A stretch of DNA of 64,000 nucleotides from Verrucomicrobiota bacterium (GTDB lineage: Bacteria > Verrucomicrobiota > Verrucomicrobiia > Chthoniobacterales > UBA10450): assembly GCA_003218375.1 (NCBI GenBank), contig QHNH01000027.1, forward strand, positions 30,069 through 94,068, written 5' to 3'. Below are positions 18,847 to 27,623 of this stretch, in pieces. The notes beneath the pieces are model-generated. The model was not told the DNA's origin. It did no database searches and worked only from the letters and a program-made list of their open reading frames with translations. The position numbers and the translations under genes were made by a program. Each line of letters opens with the position of its first letter. Position 1 is the first letter of the stretch.

Positions 18847-19773
18847 ATGTTCTTCCCGATCTCGATCTCCACCATCAACCCGATCTATCTGGTCGCGATC
18901 GGATTTCTCATTGGCGTTCTCGGCGGATTCTTCGGCGTGGGCGGAAGCTTCATCGCGGGCCCGGCCCTGCGCGCGGTGGGATTGGAATGGAATTTCGCAG
19001 TCGGCACGGACCTGGCCCACATCGTGGGCAAGTCGGTGGTGGCGGCGAAGCGGCACCGCGCGCTCGGCAACGTGGATTTAAAGCTGGGCCTGATCATGGC
19101 CATCGGGACCATGGGCGGTGCGGAAGTGGGCGCGCAATTGATCCAAATGTTGAAACGCGCCGGGAATGTGAACTTCGTCGTCAGCATCGTCTCGATCGTG
19201 ATCTATTTCAGCATTTCGACCTTCATGATCTGGGAAGCGTGGCGAACGCTGCAGTATCAAAAGAAACGGCGGCCACGCACGAAGGTGCCGGGAACGGCGG
19301 CCAAGCAGGACGAGTCATCCTTTAGCCACCGCACCCAGGCGATCCAGCGTCTGAAACTTTGGCCGATGATTTCGCTCCCGGCTTCCGGGGTGAAAGCGAT
19401 CTCGCTCTGGGTCATCATCCTGGTTTCGTTTGTCGGCGGTTTATTCAGTGGATTCCTCGGCGGCGGCGCCGGCTACATCCGGATGCCGATGCTGGTCTAC
19501 GTGCTGGGAATTCCCACTCACCTCGCCGTGGGCACGGATCTTTTCGAGATCATCATCTCGGCGAGCTACGGCACGTTCAGCCACGCGATCAAAGGCAACG
19601 TCGACATTCTGATCGCGCTGGTCATGCACACCGGCGCGGCGATCGGGGCGCAGATCGGCGCGATCTCGACCCAATATTTTGCAGGGCCGAAAATCCGGCT
19701 GGCCTTCGTGCCGTTGCCGTTGATCGGCGCGGCCATCGTCATTTACACCCTCGTCACCGGACACAAACTGTAG
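18847..19773 (+). CDS. TauE/SafE (TSUP) family anion permease
   Basis: The 308-residue polytopic protein shows the two internally repeated motifs of the TSUP family: FLIGVLGGFFGVGGSFIAGP near the N-terminus and GGLFSGFLGGGAGYIRMPML after a cytoplasmic loop of about 45 residues. Related proteins export sulfite, sulfoacetate or other organosulfur anions; the substrate here is unknown. Tight spacing with the small membrane protein (3 bp) and the UspA protein (4 bp) indicates one transcript. Confidence 0.9.
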   Translation: MFFPISISTINPIYLVAIGFLIGVLGGFFGVGGSFIAGPALRAVGLEWNFAVGTDLAHIVGKSVVAAKRHRALGNVDLKLGLIMAIGTMGGAEVGAQLIQMLKRAGNVNFVVSIVSIVIYFSISTFMIWEAWRTLQYQKKRRPRTKVPGTAAKQDESSFSHRTQAIQRLKLWPMISLPASGVKAISLWVIILVSFVGGLFSGFLGGGAGYIRMPMLVYVLGIPTHLAVGTDLFEIIISASYGTFSHAIKGNVDILIALVMHTGAAIGAQIGAISTQYFAGPKIRLAFVPLPLIGAAIVIYTLVTGHKL

Positions 19774-19777
19774 CCGT

Positions 19778-20671
19778 ATGCGGATCCTCATTTGCAGCGA
19801 TGGCACCGACCCGGCGGACAAACCGGTCCTGCTCGCCGCCCTCGTGGCGGCGCCGACCAAGGCCGAGTCCACGCTGCTCGGAATCACGGAGACGGCCGGG
19901 GACGAAAAACCGTTGCGCGACGCCTTGGAAAGCGAAGCGAAAAAGCTGAGAAAATTCGGCGTCTCGCCGGAGATTGTCGTGCGTGCCGGCGAACCGATCC
20001 GCGAAATTTTGGAACAAACGAAGACAACCGCCTACGACATGACGATCATCGGCGCGCGCCGTAAAAGCAGCAGCGGACCCTATTGGCGCGCGGGAAAAAC
20101 CTACGAAGTCATCAAGGCAATCCCGACGCCGGTGCTGCTCGCGACCGGGATCTGCGAGACGCTGAAGAGTTTCATCGTCTGCACCGGCGGGAAAAAATAT
20201 ATCGACGCCGCCGTGGAATTAACCGGCAAACTCGCCGCGGCCGTCGGCGCGTCTGTCACCCTGTTGCACGTCATGGCGGAACCGCCCGCGATTTACGCCG
20301 ACCTCGTCCAGCTCGAAGAAGATGTCGAGCGGCTGCTCCAATCCGGTTCCGAGCTCGGGCGAAATTTGCTCGCGCAAAAGCAGCGCCTGGAGAAGCTCGG
20401 CCTCCTCGTCGAGGTGCGCGTCCGCCATGGTTTTGTGATCGACCAAATCTTCGCTGATGTGAGCGAACGCGGCCATGACCTCATCGTGACCGGCTCCTCG
20501 CCGACCCGCGGTCCGCTCGGCCATTACATCATGGGAGACCTCACCCGCGGCATCGTGAATCGCGCAAACGTCCCGGTCCTCGTCGCGCGCTCGGCGAAGG
20601 GGGCCAACGCGCCGGCCGGTTTCTGGAATACGTTGAAACAGCTGTATGCGTCGAGCTGGGGAAGGACGTAG
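19778..20671 (+). CDS. Tandem universal stress protein (UspA domains)
   Basis: Two Usp domains are visible: residues 1-130 beginning MRILICSDGTDPAD and residues 130-290 beginning LKSFIVCTGGKKY. The second ends with the ATP-binding-type pattern TGSSPTRGPLGHYIMGD and VPVLVAR. The first domain lacks a clear glycine-rich loop. A soluble partner or regulator of the permease encoded 4 bp upstream is plausible from context. Confidence 0.88.
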   Translation: MRILICSDGTDPADKPVLLAALVAAPTKAESTLLGITETAGDEKPLRDALESEAKKLRKFGVSPEIVVRAGEPIREILEQTKTTAYDMTIIGARRKSSSGPYWRAGKTYEVIKAIPTPVLLATGICETLKSFIVCTGGKKYIDAAVELTGKLAAAVGASVTLLHVMAEPPAIYADLVQLEEDVERLLQSGSELGRNLLAQKQRLEKLGLLVEVRVRHGFVIDQIFADVSERGHDLIVTGSSPTRGPLGHYIMGDLTRGIVNRANVPVLVARSAKGANAPAGFWNTLKQLYASSWGRT

Positions 20672-20693
20672 CTTCGCTACGAAAACTTCAAAT

Positions 20694-20792
20694 CCCAAGC
20701 TCCAAGCTCCAAAGAAGCTCCAAACTTCGCTACCACCTTGGTGTTTGATGTTTGGTGCTTCTCTGGTGCTTGGAGCTTGGTGCTTGGAGCTT
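20694..20792. repeat. Inverted AAGCTCC tandem-unit element
   Basis: Tandem CCAAGCTCCAAGCTCC units on the left are mirrored by GGAGCTTGG units on the right. The same family occurs at 38917-39021. It occupies the whole gap between the convergent uspA-like and trpC genes. Confidence 0.85.
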
Positions 20793-20793
20793 T

Positions 20794-21564
20794 TCACAAT
20801 CCTCCATCCCGCTGGAGAAATCCGCCCTGTCCGCGCATCAACGCCTCGCCGATCAAGACCGCATCCACGCCGCAGGCTTTTATTCGCGCCAGATCTTCCG
20901 CCGTCCTGATTCCGCTTTCGCTCACCAGTACGATTTCCTCTGGCACTTGCTCGCTCAACTTTTCCGTCACGCCCAAATCGACTTCGAAGGTCGTGAGATT
21001 GCGGTTGTTAATGCCGATGATTTGCGCCGGCGCTTCCAAGGCGCGATCGAGTTCAGCCAGGGTATGGACTTCGACCACGGCATCGAGCTGATACGTCCTC
21101 GCCGTTTCCAGAAGAGAATTGAGCTGGGCATCATCCAAGGCTGCCACGATGAGGAGGATCGCATCGGCGCCCGCCATGGCGGCTTCCATGATCTGAAGCG
21201 GATCGAGGATGAAATCTTTGCGAAGAAGCGGTTGCGGAACCGCGGCGCGAATCGTCCCGAGATAACGGAGATGACCCTGGAAGAATCGCTCGTCTGTCAG
21301 GACCGATATCGCTTCCACGCCGGCGCGCGCATAATTTTTTGCGATCGCGACCGGATCGAATGACTCGACAATCACGCCGGCCGACGGCGACGCTTTTTTC
21401 ACTTCGGCGATCAACGCCAGCTTTCCTTCGCCTGGCTGGAGGGCGGATGCGAACCCGCGGAAATCGTTCCGGAGCAGCGCGGCCCGATGCAATTCATCGC
21501 GCCGCGGGCGCAACGCTTCGATCTCTTCGCGCTTTGCGCGCAAAATTTCCTGGAGACGATTCAT
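20794..21564 (-). CDS. trpC: Indole-3-glycerol phosphate synthase
   Basis: TrpC closes the indole ring in tryptophan synthesis. The 256-residue TIM barrel has all catalytic positions: ALIAEVKKASPSAG (Glu and Lys), LLRKDFI (Lys), INNRNLTTF (Asn) and LVSESGI (Glu). The stop lies just beyond a palindromic element. No other trp gene is in the window, so it is not part of a trp operon here. Confidence 0.96.
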   Translation of the reverse strand: MNRLQEILRAKREEIEALRPRRDELHRAALLRNDFRGFASALQPGEGKLALIAEVKKASPSAGVIVESFDPVAIAKNYARAGVEAISVLTDERFFQGHLRYLGTIRAAVPQPLLRKDFILDPLQIMEAAMAGADAILLIVAALDDAQLNSLLETARTYQLDAVVEVHTLAELDRALEAPAQIIGINNRNLTTFEVDLGVTEKLSEQVPEEIVLVSESGIRTAEDLARIKACGVDAVLIGEALMRGQGGFLQRDGGL

Positions 21565-21642
21565 TGTTTCTCTTTTCCTCTAGCGCCGAATCGTGCCGGT
21601 TGCACGCTGCCGCGCGAATGGCATGCTCCCGCCGCCGATTTC

Positions 21643-21718
<76 letters not shown>

Positions 21719-22004
21719 TCGCATACGTTCCGTTTCTGCACTGAGCGGTCCGCTGTTAACAAAAAAATTTATCGAGCTTTCTCGACTTTCTTTTTGGCCC
21801 AGCTTCAGAACAGCGTCGCTCCTTTCTACTCGCTCTGTTGAGTTTACGTCCCTCCAACGGGCCCGAAGTCGACATGGCCCGCGCGGGTGCGAGGCCAAGG
21901 CGGCGCCTTACATTACGAAAATGTAAGCATCCAACCTGCGGGCACCGTTCCGAATACAGCTTCGTCTCTGTCCAATCCCAATTCAGGAAAGGATCCACAC
22001 AACT
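21719..22004 (+). promoter_or_regulatory. Leader region of the large secreted protein gene, with a small hairpin
   Basis: No gene is convincing in these 286 bp. A perfect 7-bp stem CTTACAT/ATGTAAG with a 7-base loop sits at 21907-21927, about 80 bp before the ATG. The promoter and leader of the downstream gene must lie here. A ribosome site GGAAAGGA-like purine run is at about 21986-21993. Confidence 0.4.
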
Positions 22005-25000
22005 ATGCGAATCAATCCCGCTTTTAAATCCGGCGTTTTCAATCCACGCCTCGTTCTCACTTTCATCCTCTTCGCGATCGGCGCTGCGCTGGCGATGTTC
22101 AGCTGGGCCTCCAATCCGGCAACGAGTAACGTCACCGTTCCCGGAAGCGCCGGCCAAAAAGTCGTCGTGAACTGGACCGGCGATATTCCGCCGCTCGTCA
22201 ACGGCACGAGCGATTGCACCAATCTCGCCGATACTCCGGCCGCCGATCAGCATGTGTCGACGGTCAATGTCCCCGCGGGCCTCTACAATTCGGTGAACGC
22301 GAAATTCACTTTCCGCATCGAGTGGGATGAAAACGCCGGCAATGACGAAATCCTGACGGTGCTAAATCCGGATGGGACCACGCTCGCCTCGAGCGATGGC
22401 GGCGATCCGCACGAAGAAATCACGGCGACGAATCTTCCCGCCGGCGCCTATAAGATCATTGCCTGCGGTTTTATCAGCGGACCTTCTCCCCAGTCCTACG
22501 TTGGCAAGCTCACGATCGATACCTCCGTGGGCGGCCCGCCTACGCCTCCACCTACGCCTACTCCCGCGCCCGCCGCGCCCGGCGTGCCTCGCTATTACAA
22601 TTACGCGCCGCCAGCCACGATCGGCGAAGCTGCCGGCGAGCCCTCGATCGGTTACAATCTCAGCAGCAAAAAGGCGATGTATATCGCCGGCCTTCAGACT
22701 TTGCGGGTGACGTTCCCGGAAAATATTACGCCGGCTGGTTCGGTCCCGGCCGCGTGCGACGCACTCTGGGACGATGTTTCCTATGTGGTGACGAAGACTA
22801 AGTCGCTCGATCCGATTCTCTTTACCGACCAAAGAACGGGGCGCACTTTTGTTTCGCAGTTGGATAGCGTGGTCCCGCCGGCGTCTCCGGTCCTGATTGG
22901 TCTCAACAGTTTGATGGCTTACACGGATGACGATGGGGTGAGCTGGACGCCGGCGCAGGTTAATCCGCCGGATGGAAGCTACGATCACCAGTCAGTCGGC
23001 GCCGGTCCGTATCCCGCGTCCATTCCGCTGGGCAATCCGGTTAACAAAGGCGACGCGGTTTATTATTGTTCGCAAGCCGGAGTAACGGCGTTCTGTTCGC
23101 GTAGTGACGACGGCGGCCTGAACTTCGGCCGTGCCACCGCGATCTATAATGCCGTAACGGACGGCTGCGGCGGAATCCATGGCCACGTCAAAGTCGCGCC
23201 CGATGGCACCGTCTATGTGCCGAACCGCGGCTGTTCCGGCGTGCAGGCAGTTACTGTTTCGAACGATGCGGGAACCACCTGGACCGTGCGCCCGGTGAAG
23301 AACGCCAGCTTCACGGCCGGCGCGCCTCCCGGGATTCTCGATCCGTCCATCGGCATCGCGAATGACGGGACGCTTTACTTTTCCTACATCAACACGGACG
23401 GCCACGCGCACGTCGCGGTGAGCAAGGACAAAGGTGTAACCTGGATCAACGATTTCGACATCGGCGCGAGCCAGAAGGTGGGCAACGCGGTGTTCATCGA
23501 AGCAGTAGCCGGCGATAAGGATCGGGCCGCGGTCGGTTTCATTGGCACGACGCAAATCGGCGACCACCAGGCCGCGGACTTCAACGGAACCTGGTATGCC
23601 TTTCTCGCCCACACCTATGATGGCGGCGCGCATTGGACCACAGTCAACGCTACTCCGAACCATCCGGTCCAGAAGGAAGCCTGTATCTGGAACCAGGGCG
23701 GCAGCAACCAGTGCCGCAATCTCCTCGACTTCAATGAAATCACGATGGACGAAAAAGGCCGGGTCCTTTACAGCTACGCCGACGGTTGCATCGATGATTG
23801 CGAGGAAGGTGGTCCCAACTCCTATAGCTCGAAAGCTACCATCGCGCGGCAATCCGGCGGCAAAGGATTGCTCTCCCAGTTTGATCCCAGCGAGCCGGTG
23901 GCGCCGCAGGCGGCTTGTCTCTCCGGCCGACGCGACGATCTCGCCTCTTACTTGAAATGGATCACGCCGGACAACGGCGGCAGCGACATTAGTGCTTACA
24001 AAATCTACCGCGGCACCACCGCGAATAACCTGGTCCTGATCGGGCAACAGGTCGGCGACAAGAACACCTATAACGATCGCACCGCCGACCCAGCCGTTTC
24101 AAATTACACTTATAAGATCAGGGGCGTGAATGGCTCCGGCGAAGGCGTGTTCAGCAACCTTGTTACCTTGCCGCTGGGCAAGCGCCTGGAAAAAACCGGC
24201 TCTTGCAGTGCGCCGGGCGTGACCGCGGTTACCGATCCAGTCGGTGACGAGACCGACGGCGTGACCGAACACGACCTTACCTCGGTCTCCATGGCGGAGC
24301 CCGTTTCCAACCCGACGACCGGCGCCGCGGACAACATCGTCTTCACGATCAAAGTGCAGGATCTCAACCCGGTCCCTCCGGGCTGGCGCTGGTCGGTTCG
24401 CTTCACCGTCGCGGGATACAACCCGCCCGCCGCCCCCGTTGTAGGAGCGCAGGAAGATTGGTTCGTCTCGATGATTTCATCGGATAACGCCGCGCCCGCA
24501 TTCACCTACGGCACCACCGGCGTGTTCCAAGGAGCCGCGCGCTTCTTCAGCACGATCGGCAACCTCGCTGGCTCGAGTAAGTACGACGTGGATGGCACCA
24601 TTACTCTCGTCTTGCCCAAGGAGACCTTCCGATCACATGCCGTGTGCACCGGCACCTGCGCCCCGCTCGCTCCTGGCACAGCGGTTAGTATCGCTCTTGG
24701 CAGCGTCCGCTTCTCGCCGCCTTCGGAAGTGCCCGGTAGCGGTGGCACCAACGAAACCATTCCGGATACGACGGGTGCCGCGAGCTATCAGTTGCGGCCG
24801 GTAAACCTTTGCCTGCCTAACACCGCGCCGGTCGCCAGGCTCACGGCCGATAAAGGGAGCGGCACCGCCCCGTTGACAGTGACTCTTAATGGCAGCGCTT
24901 CCTCGGACGAGGACGCGATCGATACCGTCGCGACCTATACCTTCAACTTCAATGACGGCAGCGATGACGTCGTCCAAAGTTCGCCGACGCTCGTGCACGC

Positions 25001-25883
25001 CTTTAACCAGGGCGGCCTCTACGACGTGAAGCTGGTCGTGACCGACTCACGCGGAAAAGTAAGCTCGAATACGGCCCATGCTTTAGTGGAAGTGGAACAG
25101 ACCATCACTCCGAGCGCCGCGCAGTTATTGAACATCTCGAGCCGGCTCCGGGCCCAGACCGGAGACAACACCCTCATCGGCGGCTTCATTGTCACCGGAA
25201 GTAATGCAAAGAAAGTGGTCGTTCGCGCTCTCGGGCCATCGACCCAGGTCCCGGGCTTCCTCGCCGATCCTGTCCTGGAATTGCACGACTCCACGGGCGC
25301 GCTCGTGACGAGCAACGACAACTGGGGCGATTCGCTCGAGGCCGCGCAGATTCAGGCGACGGGCTTGGCTCCGGTAGATTCCAAGGAGTCAGCCATTCTG
25401 CGGATCCTTAATCCAGGCGCTTACACCGCCGTCGTGCGCGGCAAGAACAACAGCATCGGCACCGCCGTGGTCGAGGCCTATGACTTGGATCCAACGAATA
25501 ACTCCAAGCTGGCTAACCTCGCCACGCGCGGCTTTGTCCAGACCGGGGATAACATTCTGATCGCCGGTTTCATCACCGGAAACCGGAACACGAACATCAA
25601 CGTGCTCCTGCGCGCGATGGGACCATCGCTCGCCGGTCAGGTTCCCACGGCCCTGGCCGATCCGATCATGGAGCTGCACGACAGCAACGGTGCGACCCTG
25701 GCGACAAACGATAACTGGCAGGACACCCAGAAAACCCAAATCGAGCAGACCGGTATTCCGCCTGGCAATCCGAAAGAATCCGCGATTGTCAGCTCGCTGC
25801 CGCCCGGGGCTTACACCGCCCTCGTCCGCGGCGTGAACAACGCCGTCGGCAACGCCGTGGTAGAAGTCTACAATCTGCCTTAA
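22005..25883 (+). CDS. Very large secreted protein: beta-propeller, Fn3, PKD and duplicated C-terminal modules
   Basis: The order of parts in 1292 residues is: signal anchor (about 14-34); a PPC-like beta domain (about 60-165, NDEILTVLNPDGTT); a Pro/Thr linker (172-195); a sialidase/BNR-like region (about 300-560) with at least five Asp-box-like motifs such as TDDDGVSWTP and SNDAGTTWTV; a fibronectin type III domain (about 645-725); a beta-rich segment; a PKD domain (about 937-1032, FNFNDGSDD); and two copies of a module of about 125 residues (1038-1165 and 1168-1292) with TGDNTLIGGF, LADPVLELHD, NDNWGD and GAYTAVVRG. The last module is widespread in Verrucomicrobia. Export to the cell surface or medium and glycan binding are inferred; no active site can be named. 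Confidence 0.85.
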   Translation: MRINPAFKSGVFNPRLVLTFILFAIGAALAMFSWASNPATSNVTVPGSAGQKVVVNWTGDIPPLVNGTSDCTNLADTPAADQHVSTVNVPAGLYNSVNAKFTFRIEWDENAGNDEILTVLNPDGTTLASSDGGDPHEEITATNLPAGAYKIIACGFISGPSPQSYVGKLTIDTSVGGPPTPPPTPTPAPAAPGVPRYYNYAPPATIGEAAGEPSIGYNLSSKKAMYIAGLQTLRVTFPENITPAGSVPAACDALWDDVSYVVTKTKSLDPILFTDQRTGRTFVSQLDSVVPPASPVLIGLNSLMAYTDDDGVSWTPAQVNPPDGSYDHQSVGAGPYPASIPLGNPVNKGDAVYYCSQAGVTAFCSRSDDGGLNFGRATAIYNAVTDGCGGIHGHVKVAPDGTVYVPNRGCSGVQAVTVSNDAGTTWTVRPVKNASFTAGAPPGILDPSIGIANDGTLYFSYINTDGHAHVAVSKDKGVTWINDFDIGASQKVGNAVFIEAVAGDKDRAAVGFIGTTQIGDHQAADFNGTWYAFLAHTYDGGAHWTTVNATPNHPVQKEACIWNQGGSNQCRNLLDFNEITMDEKGRVLYSYADGCIDDCEEGGPNSYSSKATIARQSGGKGLLSQFDPSEPVAPQAACLSGRRDDLASYLKWITPDNGGSDISAYKIYRGTTANNLVLIGQQVGDKNTYNDRTADPAVSNYTYKIRGVNGSGEGVFSNLVTLPLGKRLEKTGSCSAPGVTAVTDPVGDETDGVTEHDLTSVSMAEPVSNPTTGAADNIVFTIKVQDLNPVPPGWRWSVRFTVAGYNPPAAPVVGAQEDWFVSMISSDNAAPAFTYGTTGVFQGAARFFSTIGNLAGSSKYDVDGTITLVLPKETFRSHAVCTGTCAPLAPGTAVSIALGSVRFSPPSEVPGSGGTNETIPDTTGAASYQLRPVNLCLPNTAPVARLTADKGSGTAPLTVTLNGSASSDEDAIDTVATYTFNFNDGSDDVVQSSPTLVHAFNQGGLYDVKLVVTDSRGKVSSNTAHALVEVEQTITPSAAQLLNISSRLRAQTGDNTLIGGFIVTGSNAKKVVVRALGPSTQVPGFLADPVLELHDSTGALVTSNDNWGDSLEAAQIQATGLAPVDSKESAILRILNPGAYTAVVRGKNNSIGTAVVEAYDLDPTNNSKLANLATRGFVQTGDNILIAGFITGNRNTNINVLLRAMGPSLAGQVPTALADPIMELHDSNGATLATNDNWQDTQKTQIEQTGIPPGNPKESAIVSSLPPGAYTALVRGVNNAVGNAVVEVYNLP

Positions 25884-26218
25884 CCGTCGCGAGCGAACAC
25901 TCGCACTGCCTGTGACGCGGTCGCGGCCATCAAGTGCCGCGAGCGCTTCCTACTTTCGATTTTCGATTTTTGATCGCCTTCTACTTTCCACTTCCTACTT
26001 TCGGTTTCGGACCTCCGACTTCCGATCGCCGACCTCTGAACTCTACCTCGACGTCCGGATCGCGTCCCAGACTCGGTCCAGCAGTTTCGGATTGCGCGGC
26101 GCGGCCTGGGGGGATAGTTTCATTTACCTCCCCATGCTGACACCCGCCCCGTCGAACCTCAAGCTGATTAGACCCCAAAAATGCGCCTTTAAAGGCCCAA
26201 TTATTGGGCCTAATTCTC
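25884..26218. other. Gene-free stretch with low-complexity pyrimidine-rich repeats
   Basis: No coding region is convincing. From 25947 to 26040 there are imperfect short repeats of the type CCTACTTTC and GATTTTCGATTTTTG. At 26192-26211 the hairpin AGGCCCAATTATTGGGCCT begins what looks like the right half of an attC site. Confidence 0.5.
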
Positions 26219-26225
26219 GTTAGAT
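26192..26225 (+). other. attC-like right half (integron recombination core GTTAGAT)
   Basis: GGGCCTAATTCTCGTTAGAT (26206-26225) matches the layout of the L' and R' boxes of integron attC sites: GGC-TAA-TC followed by the consensus core GTTRRRY. The ATG of the following gene overlaps the core. The left half (RYYYAAC) is not visible, so this may be a truncated attC or an ancestral attI remnant. Confidence 0.5.
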
Positions 26226-26612
26226 GGTATCGTCGCTTCCACGGCTCGCGCGATCAGTCCTGATCCTGTTCGCAGTTTGCTTCCTTGGAGCTTGCGCCGT
26301 TCACGTCTTCGATCTGTGGCGGCACGGTTGGTTGCCTTACCACTTGCGCCGTTGGCGCTCAACGCCTACTGGACCGCCCTCACGTTTCTCGATGCGCTCG
26401 CTGCGGTCCTGTTGCTTTGGCAGCCGCGCATTGGGCTCGCCTTGGCTATCCTCATCATCACATCTGACGTGACGCTCAATCTCTTCGCCCAGTTCTACCT
26501 TCGCTTGCATCTCCGGTCAGATGCTTTGTCGTTGCAGTTTCTCTTTTGTGTCGCTGTCCTTGCGGCCACGTTTTATGCTCGACGCACGGGAGCAGCCACG
26601 CCAACCATCTAA
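26224..26612 (+). pseudogene. Frameshifted small membrane protein, first cassette gene
   Basis: Two overlapping frames together encode one membrane protein of about 128 residues. The first frame (26224 on) gives MVSSLPRLARSVLILF to FDLWRHGWLPYH. The second frame continues with APLALNAYWTALTFLD to the stop at 26610-26612. The switch is at about 26343-26348, consistent with loss of one base. Four hydrophobic helices result when joined. The start codon overlaps an integron core site and the stop codon lies in the next one (ATCTAAC), as in typical cassettes. No function is known. Confidence 0.75.
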
Positions 26613-26696
26613 CCATGCGATCCAGCGGCAATAATATCTTTGACTGACCGTAAGGTCAGTGGGAATCTTGGCCGTGACAGGGCGGACAATCACGGC

Positions 26697-26852
26697 TTAA
26701 TCGCGCGGCTTAGTTGCCACCGTGCGCGGTTGTGGTGGCGTTTTTATCATCCGCCTAACGAGCGATTCGAACCGCTTGGCGGCGGCAGTGCCGGAACGGG
26801 CGTCCTTCGCAAGCCGTTCAAGCGTTTCCTCGCGCGTTTCGTGTTTCTTCAT
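26697..26852 (-). CDS. Small basic protein, IS1595 passenger
   Basis: A 51-codon frame encodes MKKHETREETLERLAKDARS and a basic C-terminus with KTPPQPRTVATKPRD. It is helical and charged at the N-terminus. It lies 15 bp downstream of the passenger membrane-protein gene on the same strand, within the IS ends. Function is unknown; a regulatory or antitoxin-like role is only a guess. Confidence 0.55.
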   Translation of the reverse strand: MKKHETREETLERLAKDARSGTAAAKRFESLVRRMIKTPPQPRTVATKPRD

Positions 26853-26867
26853 GGTTCAGTTCACCAT

Positions 26868-27596
26868 CTAGTGCGTGCTGTTGTGAAACGAAGTCTGTTT
26901 GAAGTCTTGTACCGCCGGATCGTACAGCGCGCAAAACTTCATGGTCTGCTCCTCCTTCGGCAATTCGTGACTGTAGTAATGAACCACGCCGTAAACATAA
27001 ACAAAAAGTTTCTTGTCCACGATTTTTGCAATGGCATCAGCAGTCAAGGGTGGCCCGCCCAACGCAGTCATTTTGATTGCCAGTCCGGCAGGAATCATTG
27101 TTTTAACCGGCGGGCTGTCGCGGGAAAGCGGCGGCGGGTCACTGGTCAACTTCTCTGTCCGCGTAATCAACGCGCTTTCCTGTTCAACGTCGATTGCATC
27201 CGACTTGCCTAAGTTTTGTATGATCATTGTTCCACTAAGTTGTTGTCCAGGAACGAGGCTGCCTAATGACACGCCAGTTAAAAATAAGGATGGACGATTA
27301 GCCTGCGGAGCATCCTTCTTCCACTCCCTGTCCTGCAACCAGCAGCAACCCGTTAACACGGCGAACAGAATGGCCGTGCCGCTTGTCCAAATACATAGTG
27401 ACCTATGACCAAGAGCACCGAACATGCCCGCAATAATCGTGGCTATGAGGCAAAGAGAACCCGCAATGTACACAATCGTTTCCATCCAGCTCCTTACGTG
27501 ATGACTGGTCGCGAGTTGGCTACCGGGCTTACTATTTTTTTTGTCATTGGAGTCGGAATTGGCGCGTTTGCTTTCGCGATACTTTCTTCTTTTCAC
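26868..27596 (-). CDS. Membrane protein of unknown function, IS1595 passenger gene
   Basis: The 242-residue protein has a basic N-terminus, two adjacent membrane helices (about residues 42-92: IVYIAGSLCLIATIIAGM and SGTAILFAVLTGCCW) and a C-terminal domain of about 140 residues. This domain contains a beta-sandwich-like stretch (GVSLGSLVPGQQLSGTMIIQ). An internal ATG (METIVYI) could be the true start. It lies 27 bp downstream of the transposase inside the same inverted repeats, so it moves with the element. No family name is recognised. Confidence 0.72.
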   Translation of the reverse strand: MKRRKYRESKRANSDSNDKKNSKPGSQLATSHHVRSWMETIVYIAGSLCLIATIIAGMFGALGHRSLCIWTSGTAILFAVLTGCCWLQDREWKKDAPQANRPSLFLTGVSLGSLVPGQQLSGTMIIQNLGKSDAIDVEQESALITRTEKLTSDPPPLSRDSPPVKTMIPAGLAIKMTALGGPPLTADAIAKIVDKKLFVYVYGVVHYYSHELPKEEQTMKFCALYDPAVQDFKQTSFHNSTH

Positions 27597-27623
27597 TAGA
27601 TGCTACGCTGTCTGCCACGTCTC

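Noticed and set aside
20694..20792. Tandem AAGCTCC units as a CRISPR array
   Set aside because: The units are contiguous without spacers of constant length, no cas gene is present, and the second half is the reverse complement of the first.
26755..26761. GCCTAAC on the plus strand (GTTAGGC on the minus strand) as a further attC core
   Set aside because: It lies inside the 51-codon IS passenger gene (reading SLVRRM) and within the IS ends, so it is explained by coding sequence.
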